42,361 nt of DNA from Erysipelotrichaceae bacterium (GTDB lineage: Bacteria > Bacillota_I > Bacilli_A > Erysipelotrichales > Erysipelotrichaceae): NCBI GenBank assembly GCA_029101345.1, contig JAQXQU010000060.1, forward strand, positions 1 through 42,361. The letters are read 5' to 3'. The translations under genes were made by a program, and so were the position numbers. How positions within the stretch are numbered: the first letter of the stretch is position 1; each line of letters opens with the position of its first letter. Of this stretch, positions 23,233 to 31,181 are shown piece after piece. Under the pieces are notes generated by a model. The model was given only the letters and a program-made list of their open reading frames with translations, ran no database searches and had not been told where the DNA came from.

Positions 23233-25122
23233 TTAAGCTGCTTTCTTTTTGAGTAGTCCAAGCAGGATTGCACCAGCAATAGTACCAGCTACTAGCGAGA
23301 TGATATAGAAGATAGGATTGCCAACAACTGGGAAGACGAAGATGCCACCATGAGGAGCCATCAGTGTACAATTGAAGAACATTGATAAGCCACCAGCGAT
23401 TGCTGAACCAGCTACACAGCTTGGAATGACATGGAGTGGGTCAGCTGCCGCAAAAGGAATCGCACCTTCAGTAATGAATGAGAGACCCATGATGAAATTG
23501 GTTGGTCCAGACTTGCGTTCACTTTCGGTAAACTTGTCCTTGAAGAGAATTGTTGCTAGGGCAATTGCACATGGTGGAACCATACCACCAATCATGACAG
23601 CAGCCATGATGTTGTAATTACCAGCAGCAATCGAAGCAACACCGAAGACATAAGCAGCCTTATTGAATGGACCGCCCATATCAATTGCCATCATGCCTGC
23701 AACAAGTAAGCCAAGCAACACAACATTAGCACCACTTAATGAAGAAAGAGCAGAATTAAGGGCTGAATTAAGGCCACCAACAACAGGTTCAATCAGGAAA
23801 ATCATAACCAATGCTGTACTTAGAATGCCTAGAAGCGGATAAATCAGAACTGGCTTAATGCCATCGAGGCTATTAGGGACAAGCTTATCAGAGATTTTCT
23901 TGATTAGTTCAACCAGATAACCGGCAATGAAACCAGCTGCTAAAGCACCAAGGAAACCTGATGTTCCATTGGCTGCAATTGCACCACCGACAAAACCAAC
24001 AGCCAAACCTGGACGATCAGCAATGGACATGGCAATAAAGCCGGCAAGTACTGGCAACATAAAGCCAAAGGCAACGCCACCAATCTGACCCTTTAAAAGA
24101 TTTGATAAAGGTGTCAGGGTACCGAAATTGCCACGAGCAGCAGCGTCTAGTTCATTGATGTCAAAGCACAGCCCATCAACAAGGAACGCCAAGGCAATCA
24201 GAATGCCACCGCCTACAACAAATGGCAACATATGGGATACACCATTCATCAGATGCTTATAGAGCTGATGACCAACTGATAAAGATACTGTTTCCTTTTC
24301 TTCGACATTGTTAGCAGCGTAGATGCTTCCACGATGATTTACAATTTCATCAATCAATGTTTCTGGTTGGGAAATGCCTTTGGAAACTTGGCATTCAATG
24401 ACCTGCTTGCCATTGAAACGTTCCATTGGAACTTTGGTATCGGCTGCCACAATGATTCCTTCTGCTTCCCTGATTTCGTCATTAGTCAGCACATTCTTCG
24501 CACCACCTGAGCCTCTGGTTTCAACTTTGATGCGATAGCCTTTTTTGACGGCAGCCTTTTCAAGAGCCTCAGCTGCCATATATGTGTGGGCAATGCCAGT
24601 TGGACATGCAGTTACGGCTAGGATCAGCTTATCAGAGACTACTTCTTCCTTGACTTCAGAATTCTTGTCTTCTTCTGCCTTGTCAATGATTTCCATGAAT
24701 TCCCTTGGGCTCTTAGCATTTTTCAGCTTTGTCACAAAGCTTGCATCCATCAGCATCATAGCCAGTTTTGAGAGGATTTCCAGATGGATATTGCCTTTGT
24801 CTTCTGGTGCTGCAATCAGGAAGACAATATCAACAGGATTGTTATCAAGGGCCTGATAATCAATTGCCTTATCCAGGACAATAGCAGCCAGTCCTGCTTC
24901 CTTGACACCAGCAGAACGGCCATGTGGGATGGCAATGCCGCCACCTACGCCAGTTGTTGATTCCTCTTCCCGGGCAAGGACAGCTTTCAGATAGGCTTCT
25001 TCATCGCTGATATTGCCTGAATCAGCCATTAGTTTAACTGCATTCCTTAATAGTTCATCCTTGTTTTCGTAAGCGCCATGCAATTTGATGGCATTCTCCT
25101 TTAATAGATCAGTGATTTTCAT
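23233..25122 (-). CDS. fruA: Fructose-specific PTS enzyme IIABC
   Basis: A 629-residue fusion. The IIA domain (~1-150) has the phosphorylated histidine in GGIAIPHGRS (H67); IIB (~163-265) has the phospho-cysteine in AVTACPTGIAHTY (C173); IIC (~290-625) is the polytopic sugar channel (MLPFVVGGGILIALAFL, ADRPGLAVGFVGG, ITEGAIPFAAADP, APHGGIFVFP). It imports fructose as fructose-1-phosphate at the membrane. It lies 2 bases after fruK in one minus-strand operon, divergent from the fruR regulator, and ends at a shared bidirectional terminator. Confidence 0.95.
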   Translation of the reverse strand: MKITDLLKENAIKLHGAYENKDELLRNAVKLMADSGNISDEEAYLKAVLAREEESTTGVGGGIAIPHGRSAGVKEAGLAAIVLDKAIDYQALDNNPVDIVFLIAAPEDKGNIHLEILSKLAMMLMDASFVTKLKNAKSPREFMEIIDKAEEDKNSEVKEEVVSDKLILAVTACPTGIAHTYMAAEALEKAAVKKGYRIKVETRGSGGAKNVLTNDEIREAEGIIVAADTKVPMERFNGKQVIECQVSKGISQPETLIDEIVNHRGSIYAANNVEEKETVSLSVGHQLYKHLMNGVSHMLPFVVGGGILIALAFLVDGLCFDINELDAAARGNFGTLTPLSNLLKGQIGGVAFGFMLPVLAGFIAMSIADRPGLAVGFVGGAIAANGTSGFLGALAAGFIAGYLVELIKKISDKLVPNSLDGIKPVLIYPLLGILSTALVMIFLIEPVVGGLNSALNSALSSLSGANVVLLGLLVAGMMAIDMGGPFNKAAYVFGVASIAAGNYNIMAAVMIGGMVPPCAIALATILFKDKFTESERKSGPTNFIMGLSFITEGAIPFAAADPLHVIPSCVAGSAIAGGLSMFFNCTLMAPHGGIFVFPVVGNPIFYIISLVAGTIAGAILLGLLKKKAA

Positions 25123-25124
25123 TT

Positions 25125-26027
25125 TTATTCCCCTTTATATAGTCTTTCGACTTCTTCTTTTGTTGCCAGATTCATGGAAAAGGCACTGGCGGAACCTGTA
25201 CAGACACCATAATGGAAGGCATCTTCATAATCATGCGTCTTGAGATACTGATGGATAAAGCCTGCTACTAGTGAATCGCCAGCGCCAACTGAATTAACGA
25301 GCTTTCCTTTAGGGGCTGCCATCTGATGAATATTGTTGTTTTCATCAATCATGAAGGCTCCATCCTTGCCCATGGAAATGATGACGTTGACAGCACCCAT
25401 TTCCTTAAGTTTCTTTGCATAAGGAAGGGCATCAAAGAAGCTATCAATCCTGACATCAAACATTTCAGCTAATTCATGGATGTTTGGCTTGATCAGAAAT
25501 GGCTTTTCCTTTAGGACATTGAGCAAGAGATCTTTGGTGGCATCAACAACAATTCTGATGTTTCTTCCTTTTAACCTTTCCATGATGTTCTGATATAAGG
25601 ATGATGGAAGACTGCTAGGTATTGATCCAGCTAGTATGAGGACATCATCGCTCTTCAGTTCACTTAGCTGCTCATAGAGCTTGTTCAAGTCCTCCTCATC
25701 CATTGCTGGTCCTAAGCCATTGAGTTCGGTCTCTTCTTTTGACTTAAGCTTGAGATTGATGCGGGAAATGCCTTCCTTCAACTTGATCATCTTGGATTGG
25801 ATGCCAATATCAAGCAGCTCCTTTTCAATCTGATCACCTGTAAAACCAGCCAGGAAACCAAGAGCTGTATTATCATCGCCAAGATTAGCCAAGACAATTG
25901 AGACATTGATGCCTTTGCCACCTGGAAAGATGATTTCGCTTGTTGTCCTGTTTGTTTCACCGAGCTTAAACTCTTCACAGCTGGCTATATAATCCAGAGA
26001 AGGGTTAAGCGTAATAGTATAAATCAT
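25125..26027 (-). CDS. fruK: 1-phosphofructokinase
   Basis: A 300-residue PfkB-family kinase: MIYTITLNPSLDY at the start, the FPGGKGINVSIVLANLG substrate motif, LAGSIPSSLP, KPNIHELAEMF and the catalytic NSVGAGDSLVAGF near residue 250. It turns fructose-1-phosphate from FruA into fructose-1,6-bisphosphate. It is the first gene of fruKA and has an AAGGAG ribosome site. A tagatose-6-phosphate kinase is the family alternative, but the fruA neighbour decides for FruK. Confidence 0.95.
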   Translation of the reverse strand: MIYTITLNPSLDYIASCEEFKLGETNRTTSEIIFPGGKGINVSIVLANLGDDNTALGFLAGFTGDQIEKELLDIGIQSKMIKLKEGISRINLKLKSKEETELNGLGPAMDEEDLNKLYEQLSELKSDDVLILAGSIPSSLPSSLYQNIMERLKGRNIRIVVDATKDLLLNVLKEKPFLIKPNIHELAEMFDVRIDSFFDALPYAKKLKEMGAVNVIISMGKDGAFMIDENNNIHQMAAPKGKLVNSVGAGDSLVAGFIHQYLKTHDYEDAFHYGVCTGSASAFSMNLATKEEVERLYKGE

Positions 26028-26078
26028 CGTTTCTCCTTTCTTTTGAATGTTTTTGACTGTTTTAATATCTACAACTAA

Positions 26079-26107
26079 ATAATATAGTCATAATCGTTCA
26101 AAGTCAA
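26079..26107 (-). promoter_or_regulatory. fruK promoter
   Basis: On the minus strand TTGACT (26107-26102) and TATTAT (26084-26079) with 17-base spacing. Confidence 0.6.
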
Positions 26108-26120
26108 TCAAATTATGAAT

Positions 26121-26154
26121 GAAAATGAAGAAAATTGACAGAAAATGAATAAAA
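26121..26154 (+). promoter_or_regulatory. Tandem operator candidate flanking the fruR -35 box
   Basis: GAAAATGAAGAAAA (26121-26134) and GAAAATGAATAAAA (26141-26154) repeat exactly 20 bases apart, two helical turns, on both sides of TTGACA. This is the layout expected for binding of a DeoR-type protein such as FruR. Confidence 0.55.
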
Positions 26155-26163
26155 ATAGATAAT
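26135..26163 (+). promoter_or_regulatory. fruR promoter
   Basis: Consensus TTGACA (26135-26140), 17-base spacer, GATAAT (26158-26163), then ATG at 26187. Confidence 0.7.
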
Positions 26164-26186
26164 ATTGATAGAATATAGGTGAAAAT

Positions 26187-26939
26187 ATGCTAAATGAAGA
26201 AAGAAAAAGACTGATTTATGAATTAGTTGACAAGAAAGGCAGCGTTAGTGTCAGCGAGTTAATGAAGGAATTGGCCGCTTCTGAATCAACTATCCGGAGA
26301 GCACTGATTGAAATGGATAGGGAGGGTCTGATCAAGAAGGTTCATGGCGGAGCTGTCTCATTAAAAAAAGAGGTCTTGACCAAGGACCAGAGCGTTTCCC
26401 AAAGGGAAGATGAAAATATTGAAGAAAAGCAGCTAATTGCCAAATATGCAGCAGAATTAATCAAAGATGGTGATGTCTGCTATATTGACGCCGGTACTTC
26501 TACCTATCTGATGATTCCCTATTTAAATGACAAGAAAGCAACATTTGTGACTAATGGCCTTAAACATGGCTTAGCTCTTGCTAATCAGGGCCATCAGGTC
26601 TATATGCCAGGAGGCAGTATCAAAAGGGCGACCGAGGCCATAATTGGTGCCAAAGCAGCTGATTTTTTAACTGATATGCACTTTACCATTGGCTTTTTTG
26701 GTACAAATGGCATCACGCTTGCTGAAGGCTATACAACACCTGATGTTGAAGAAGGCATGATCAAAAAGAAAGCCTTTGGCCATTGCCGGGAGTGCTATGT
26801 TCTTGCTGATTCATCCAAATTCAATAAAGTCTGCACTGCTTCCTTTGGCCAGTATTCTGATGCCATCATCATTACTACAAGCAAAGCTCGAAGCGAATAT
26901 GCCAATAGCTCCAATACACTATTGGTAGATAGGGTCTGA
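26187..26939 (+). CDS. fruR: DeoR-family repressor of the fructose operon
   Basis: 250 residues: the N-terminal helix-turn-helix (LNEERKRLIYELVDKKG, VSVSELMKELAASESTIRRALIEMDREGLIKKVHGGA) and the C-terminal sensor (CYIDAGTSTYLMIPYL, TNGLKHGLAL, GGSIKRATEAIIG, GFFGTNGI, LADSSKFNK). It is divergent from fruKA, sharing a 159-base regulatory region, so it most likely represses fruKA and itself and is released by fructose-1-phosphate, as FruR does in other Bacillota. The usual order is fruR-fruK-fruA in one direction; here fruR is inverted. Confidence 0.9.
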   Translation: MLNEERKRLIYELVDKKGSVSVSELMKELAASESTIRRALIEMDREGLIKKVHGGAVSLKKEVLTKDQSVSQREDENIEEKQLIAKYAAELIKDGDVCYIDAGTSTYLMIPYLNDKKATFVTNGLKHGLALANQGHQVYMPGGSIKRATEAIIGAKAADFLTDMHFTIGFFGTNGITLAEGYTTPDVEEGMIKKKAFGHCRECYVLADSSKFNKVCTASFGQYSDAIIITTSKARSEYANSSNTLLVDRV

Positions 26940-26940
26940 A

Positions 26941-27720
26941 ATGGTTTTTGAACAATTATGCAAAGAGCTATCTAGCCTTAAAGAAGTTGAAGCTCTGGCC
27001 TTAGGTGGTTCACGGGCTACCAATAGCCATGATGAAAAATCTGATTATGACCTTTATGTCTATATCACTGCTGCTATTGATGAAAAGATCAGAAGGGTAA
27101 TCCTTGAAAGATACTGCAAGTATCTTGAAATTGGCAATGCCTATTGGGAACTGGAAGATGATTGCCTTCTCAATGATGGTATTCCTATCGACATCATTTA
27201 TCGTGATCTTGATGACTTTGCAAAAGGATTGAAGAGAACAGTAATTGATGAAGAAGCCAGCAATGCCTATACAACCTGTTTCTATCACAATCTTCAAAAC
27301 GCAAAGATCATCTATGATGAAAAGGGAAGACTGGCAGCTTTAAAGAAGCGTTATGATATTCCTTTTCCAGATGGTTTAAGAAGGAATATCATCAAAAGAG
27401 GTCTTGATTTATTGTCAGGCAAGCTCCCATCCTATGATTTGCAACTGATCAAAGCTGTAAGCAGAAAGGACTTTTTCTCTATCAATCATCGGACCACTGC
27501 CTTTCTTGAAACCTACTTTGATGTCATCTTTGCCATTAATAGAGTCAGTAACCCTGGTGAGAAAAGAATATTGGAAAAGACCAAGGCTACTTGCAAGCTT
27601 CTTCCCAAAGACTATGAAAGAAATGTAATGCGCCTATTAAACAGGCAATATGAAAACGAAGAAGGAGTCACCATTCTTCTTGGGGAAATGGTTGATAATC
27701 TGAAGGGTATCATTGACTAA
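26941..27720 (+). CDS. Nucleotidyltransferase-fold protein (DUF4037-like)
   Basis: 259 residues. The N-terminus has the minimal nucleotidyltransferase signature, LALGGSRATNSHDEKSDYDL (GS...DxD), with a third acidic position near IPIDIIYRDL. The C-terminal half is helical. Relatives include antibiotic nucleotidyltransferase-like proteins and toxin-type MNTs, but there is no HEPN partner here, so a toxin-antitoxin reading is unsupported. It starts 1 base after fruR and probably shares its transcript. Substrate unknown. Confidence 0.75.
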   Translation: MVFEQLCKELSSLKEVEALALGGSRATNSHDEKSDYDLYVYITAAIDEKIRRVILERYCKYLEIGNAYWELEDDCLLNDGIPIDIIYRDLDDFAKGLKRTVIDEEASNAYTTCFYHNLQNAKIIYDEKGRLAALKKRYDIPFPDGLRRNIIKRGLDLLSGKLPSYDLQLIKAVSRKDFFSINHRTTAFLETYFDVIFAINRVSNPGEKRILEKTKATCKLLPKDYERNVMRLLNRQYENEEGVTILLGEMVDNLKGIID

Positions 27721-27728
27721 GCAAAAGA

Positions 27729-27757
27729 AAAAGCCATTTACAATGGCTTTTGTTTTT
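27729..27757. terminator. Bidirectional terminator between the nucleotidyltransferase gene and ulaD
   Basis: AAAAGCCATT (27729-27738) with AATGGCTTTT (27742-27751), loop TAC, flanked by A-rich and T-rich tracts; it serves the two convergent genes. Confidence 0.9.
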
Positions 27758-28406
27758 ATTCTGGCCAGATTTCAGCAATCTTGGCTTTGATATCCCTTGC
27801 CATCTGGACTGGATCATCCGCATTAAGGATAGCACGGCCAAAGATGAATGTTGAAACCGGAATGCCTCTGAAGAGTTCCAGTTCGTTGATGGAAATAGCA
27901 CCGGTAGCAGCCACTGGGATGCCATGCTTTGCAAGCTCAGTAAGTGTTGCAATTTCTTCTTCATCCCAAGTGCCAGGCTTATCACCTGAATGCTGAAGAG
28001 TCAGCTGAGTAATGCCCATTTCCTTCCACATTGGGATATCATCATATGACCAATGGCCATAGAGCTCAATCTGCAGCTTTGGATTTAATCCTCTCTTAGC
28101 TGCTTCTTCCTGAACACCAGCAATTGTACCTCTTTCGCAGTTGCAAAGGATAGTCATGTAATCAGGTCTGCCATCAAGAAGGGCGCCACCAATCTTCTTG
28201 GATGCATCAACAATCTTAGGGTCAGCCAATAATGGTTTATCAGGGAAGATTTCCCTGAAGATTTTGACTACTCTAGCGCCTTCGATATTGATTAGGCAAT
28301 AGCCGCATTCCAGAATGTCCACTTCATCAACGACACCACTCTGGCAAGCCTTGATTGCTTCTTCAATGCTTAAGCAGTCAAGGGCTAATTGGATTTTAGG
28401 TCTCAT
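27756..28406 (-). CDS. ulaD: 3-keto-L-gulonate-6-phosphate decarboxylase family (UlaD)
   Basis: A 216-residue barrel of the orotidine-decarboxylase superfamily: QLALDC at the N-terminus, VDILECG, the core LLADPKIVDA (DxKxxD), LQIELYGHWS, and PVAATGAI with FIFGRAI for phosphate binding. In the ula pathway it decarboxylates 3-keto-L-gulonate-6-P to L-xylulose-5-P. It is the last gene of ulaG-ulaE-ulaD, 2 bases after ulaE. Oddity: aligned by eye with E. coli UlaD, the stretch YHRSRDAQ reads QHSGDKPG here, so the arginine equivalent to R139 is missing and the histidine is displaced by one. A hexulose-6-phosphate synthase-like or altered specificity is possible, but the neighbours favour UlaD. Confidence 0.85.
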   Translation of the reverse strand: MRPKIQLALDCLSIEEAIKACQSGVVDEVDILECGYCLINIEGARVVKIFREIFPDKPLLADPKIVDASKKIGGALLDGRPDYMTILCNCERGTIAGVQEEAAKRGLNPKLQIELYGHWSYDDIPMWKEMGITQLTLQHSGDKPGTWDEEEIATLTELAKHGIPVAATGAISINELELFRGIPVSTFIFGRAILNADDPVQMARDIKAKIAEIWPE

Positions 28407-28408
28407 TA

Positions 28409-29242
28409 TTAATCCTCCATATATTTTCTAATAAAGCATGAGATTTCCTTTAGATAAGGAACAAAGTCAGGGTCTTCTTCGCACCAGACTTCCGAAACAA
28501 AATAGCCTTGGTATTCGGCTTCCCGGAAATAGTCAAAGACGCCTTTGAAATCAACGGTCCCTTCACCATATTTGACATTATGTTCATTATGGTAAACTGC
28601 ATCCTTGATATGGCAAGAGACAAGATGATCTTTGCTGTAAGGCAGGTCATTTAGCAAATCAAGATTGTTATAGACAATATTGCCTGTATCACCATAAAGC
28701 ATCAGGTTGGGGCTATTGACACTTCGAAGATAGTCAGCCATTTTCCTATGGGTATTGAAATGCTCAACATCTTCAAGCTCTTCTAAGCCAATGATGACGT
28801 CATGTCTTTTTGCAAAAGGAATCAGCGATTCAATGTTTTTCTTATAGAGTTCCTGGCTTTTCAATGTACTAGGCTTATTGTAGACATCGTAAGCTGGCAG
28901 CTGGATGATTGAGGCATGCAGTTTTGATGCAATTTCAATGCCTCTTTTGACCATTGCCACTCCCTTTTCGCATAGTTCTTCATCCCCTAATGGATAAAAG
29001 CGAGGAGCAGAGAAGGCCAGGGTCTTAAATGGCATCTTGTACTTAAGGGATATCTTGTAGATTTCATCGATATCTTCATCGGTCCAATAGAGACGGTTGA
29101 TTCTTGGTTCCTTGCCATCGATGGACAACTCGATGAAATCAAAGCCTGATTCCTTAGCCAGCTTGAACTTATCATCCCAGGATAATGATAGGGGAATGCC
29201 CTTTTCGTAGATGCCTAACAGATTGTTCTTGACACTTTTCAT
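28409..29242 (-). CDS. ulaE: L-ribulose/L-xylulose-5-phosphate 3-epimerase, copy 1 (UlaE)
   Basis: A 277-residue TIM barrel of the xylose isomerase-like family. LLGIYEKGIPLSLSW at the start and GFDFIELSID follow UlaE closely. Metal-ligand positions are present: LEELED (Glu), YGDTGN (Asp), CHIKDA (His) and SEVWCEE (Glu). It interconverts L-xylulose-5-P and L-ribulose-5-P. It is paralogous to the epimerase at 36173 but more divergent (LSAPRFYPLG region, CHIKDAVYH). It lies between ulaG, separated by a stem-loop, and ulaD, 2 bases away. The two copies may differ in substrate. Confidence 0.88.
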   Translation of the reverse strand: MKSVKNNLLGIYEKGIPLSLSWDDKFKLAKESGFDFIELSIDGKEPRINRLYWTDEDIDEIYKISLKYKMPFKTLAFSAPRFYPLGDEELCEKGVAMVKRGIEIASKLHASIIQLPAYDVYNKPSTLKSQELYKKNIESLIPFAKRHDVIIGLEELEDVEHFNTHRKMADYLRSVNSPNLMLYGDTGNIVYNNLDLLNDLPYSKDHLVSCHIKDAVYHNEHNVKYGEGTVDFKGVFDYFREAEYQGYFVSEVWCEEDPDFVPYLKEISCFIRKYMED

Positions 29243-29257
29243 AATATGTTTTAAGAA

Positions 29258-29286
29258 AACTGGACCAGGAATTTCCTGATCCAGTT
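29258..29286 (-). terminator. Stem-loop between ulaG and ulaE (attenuator or processing stem)
   Basis: On the minus strand AACTGGATCAGG pairs with CCTGGTCCAGTT (one wobble) followed by TTTTCTT. It lies in the 52-base gap inside the ulaG-ulaE-ulaD unit. It should either reduce expression of ulaE and ulaD or stabilise the ulaG message. Confidence 0.75.
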
Positions 29287-29294
29287 AATGAATA

Positions 29295-30374
29295 TTATAG
29301 GAAGCTAGGGTATGGAAGATTGATTTCGTCTTCGAAGACGTCATGTGGTCCACGATCCCAATGGTATTCCATCTTATCCTTATCATCAGGCCATACGAAC
29401 TTGCCACCAACTCTCCAGATGAATGGCTTGAACTTGTACTGCAAACGGTTCTTTCTCATGTTCCAAAGAACAAGGATTTCGTTTGTATCAGCATCGAAGT
29501 TAGTCCAGAGATCATGATGGTAAGGGATCATAACCTTGCACTTCAGGTTTTCAGCCATTCTTAAGATATCAGAAGAAGTCATCTTATCAGTGATACCACG
29601 AGGGTTTTCACCATAAGAACCGAAAGCAACATCGATATCAAACTGGTTGCCATGCTTAGCATACATATTGCCGAAGTGAGAGTCACCAGAATGGTAGATA
29701 GTACCAGCAGGTGTTTCAATGACATATGATACTGCACGATCATCCATATCATCGCAAGGAAGACCCTTGATTGGTCCTGAAGGTGGAGCAGTAATCAGGA
29801 TAGTTCTATCAATTGATTCAACCGCATGGATCTTGATGTCCTTGACTGTTACAACATCACCAGGTCTAACAGTAATGCATCTTTCAGCAGGAACGCCCCA
29901 TGACTTCCATAAGTCAGTAGCGAATTTAGGACCGATGAATGGGATTGGTTCTTCAATATTGTTAAGAATTGAAGCAGCCAGGTTGATATCAATGTGGTCA
30001 GTATGTGTATGGGAAGCCAATAAGCAATCAAGATGCTTGATAGCAAATGGATCCATAACTGCAGGTACAGCTCTGAGGTTTGGCTGTAACTGATGAGCAC
30101 CTGACATTCTGCCCATCTGATGATCAGGCTTCATCTTGACGATGTTGCCATCCTTATCATAATGAGTTCTCTTACCAGAACCACACCAGTAGTCAACAAC
30201 CAGGTTAGTGTTGTTTTCTGTCTTTACCCAAAGACCTGTGCATCCAAGCCACCACATTGCGAATTTGCCTGGTTCAACTTTAGTATCTTCAATCTCTTCG
30301 TTGAGCCATGTGCCCCATTCAGGGAAAGTGCTAAGAATCCAGTTTTCTCTGGTTACATCTTTAACATTTGGCAT
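29295..30374 (-). CDS. ulaG: L-ascorbate-6-phosphate lactonase
   Basis: A 359-residue metallo-beta-lactamase-fold enzyme. [12 protein letters not shown] and the metal motif SHTHTDHID (residues ~121-129) are diagnostic, with [10 protein letters not shown] and IPYHHDLW supplying later ligands. It hydrolyses L-ascorbate-6-P to 3-keto-L-gulonate-6-P in the cytosol. The N-terminal [23 protein letters not shown] and the length match UlaG. The TAGGAGGAT ribosome site and its codon use indicate high expression. It is divergent from the class II aldolase at 30546 and heads the ulaG-ulaE-ulaD unit. Confidence 0.96.
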   Translation of the reverse strand: MPNVKDVTRENWILSTFPEWGTWLNEEIEDTKVEPGKFAMWWLGCTGLWVKTENNTNLVVDYWCGSGKRTHYDKDGNIVKMKPDHQMGRMSGAHQLQPNLRAVPAVMDPFAIKHLDCLLASHTHTDHIDINLAASILNNIEEPIPFIGPKFATDLWKSWGVPAERCITVRPGDVVTVKDIKIHAVESIDRTILITAPPSGPIKGLPCDDMDDRAVSYVIETPAGTIYHSGDSHFGNMYAKHGNQFDIDVAFGSYGENPRGITDKMTSSDILRMAENLKCKVMIPYHHDLWTNFDADTNEILVLWNMRKNRLQYKFKPFIWRVGGKFVWPDDKDKMEYHWDRGPHDVFEDEINLPYPSFL

Positions 30375-30480
30375 TTTATAATCCTCCTATTCAATTTAAT
30401 GCTTATACCATTATTTTATATGGGTGAAAGGCCTAAAAAAAGGAATTTATATGATTAGTTAAGGGGTTTTATGGTTCAGT

Positions 30481-30494
30481 TATAAACGCTTACA
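30481..30494 (-). promoter_or_regulatory. cre-like site in the ulaG / aldolase intergenic region
   Basis: Read on the minus strand, TGTAAGCGTTTATA differs from the CcpA consensus TGWNANCGNTNWCA at one position. It overlaps the likely -35 of the plus-strand gene, a repressing position. Confidence 0.6.
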
Positions 30495-30519
30495 AAAAGA
30501 TTCATGAGTGGAATATAAT
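30490..30519 (+). promoter_or_regulatory. Promoter of the class II aldolase gene
   Basis: TATAAT at 30514-30519 and a weak TTACAA at 30490-30495, 18 bases apart; AGAGG ribosome site then ATG 30546. Confidence 0.6.
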
Positions 30520-30545
30520 GGTAGTGAAAGAAAAGAGGTATTATT

Positions 30546-31181
30546 ATGTACGAAAAAGAGAAACGTGAATTGCTTGATGCATGTCTGATGATGAAGGAGT
30601 ACAAACTCATTTCCCTGACCGGTGGCAACATCTCCATTAGACTGGGTGATCATTATCTGGTAACGCCTTCAGGCATGTTATATGAAAAGATGGATATCAA
30701 TGACTTTGTTGTTGTTGACAAGGAGGGCAAAGTTGTTGAAGGAGAACGCAAGGCTTCAAGCGACTTGGCAGCTTTGATCTATATTTTTGACAAGATGCCT
30801 GGTGTCAATGCCATCATTCATACCCATCAGCCATATGCGACAGCGATAGGCATGAACAATGATTCACTTCCTGCTTGCATGGTCACTTTGATTGATGCCT
30901 GCCATGCCCGGGTCAATGTTGCTCCTTGGACCAAGTCCTCCGATATTGGCATGGGTCAGCTCTTTGTCAAATATGTTGGTGATGCCTCAGCCTTGATCAT
31001 GAAACATCATGGTGTCATTACTATTGGCAAGGATCTTGAAGAAGCACTTTATTCTGCTGTTTATCTTGAAGAAGGTGCCAAGACTTATTGCATTGCCAGA
31101 ATCATGGGTTCTGTACCTGAACTTACTGATCAGGAAATCGCCGATGAAGCCGGTACCTGGGTAAGTTATGGACAAAAATAG
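30546..31181 (+). CDS. Class II aldolase/adducin family sugar-phosphate enzyme (fuculose aldolase-like)
   Basis: 211 residues. Zinc-site features are IIHTHQPYA (two His) and KHHGVI (third His); TGGNISIR and TPSGMLYEKM bind phosphate, and ASSDLAAL supplies the acidic residue. The THADYF-type motif of true L-ribulose-5-P 4-epimerases, which the second paralogue at 35491 has, is absent: the aligned region reads IDACHARVNVAP. This makes it closer to FucA-type aldolases than to UlaF/AraD, although the ASSD serine-aspartate is epimerase-like. Substrate uncertain. It is divergent from ulaG and overlaps the HAD gene by 14 bases. Confidence 0.82.
   Translation: MYEKEKRELLDACLMMKEYKLISLTGGNISIRLGDHYLVTPSGMLYEKMDINDFVVVDKEGKVVEGERKASSDLAALIYIFDKMPGVNAIIHTHQPYATAIGMNNDSLPACMVTLIDACHARVNVAPWTKSSDIGMGQLFVKYVGDASALIMKHHGVITIGKDLEEALYSAVYLEEGAKTYCIARIMGSVPELTDQEIADEAGTWVSYGQK

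Noticed and set aside
26941-27720. Nucleotidyltransferase as part of an MNT-HEPN toxin-antitoxin pair
   Set aside because: No HEPN-type gene is adjacent, and the protein is longer than minimal MNT antitoxins.
29719-30093. Long plus-strand frame opposite ulaG
   Set aside because: ulaG is unmistakable on the minus strand, and the plus frame has no ribosome site or domain.
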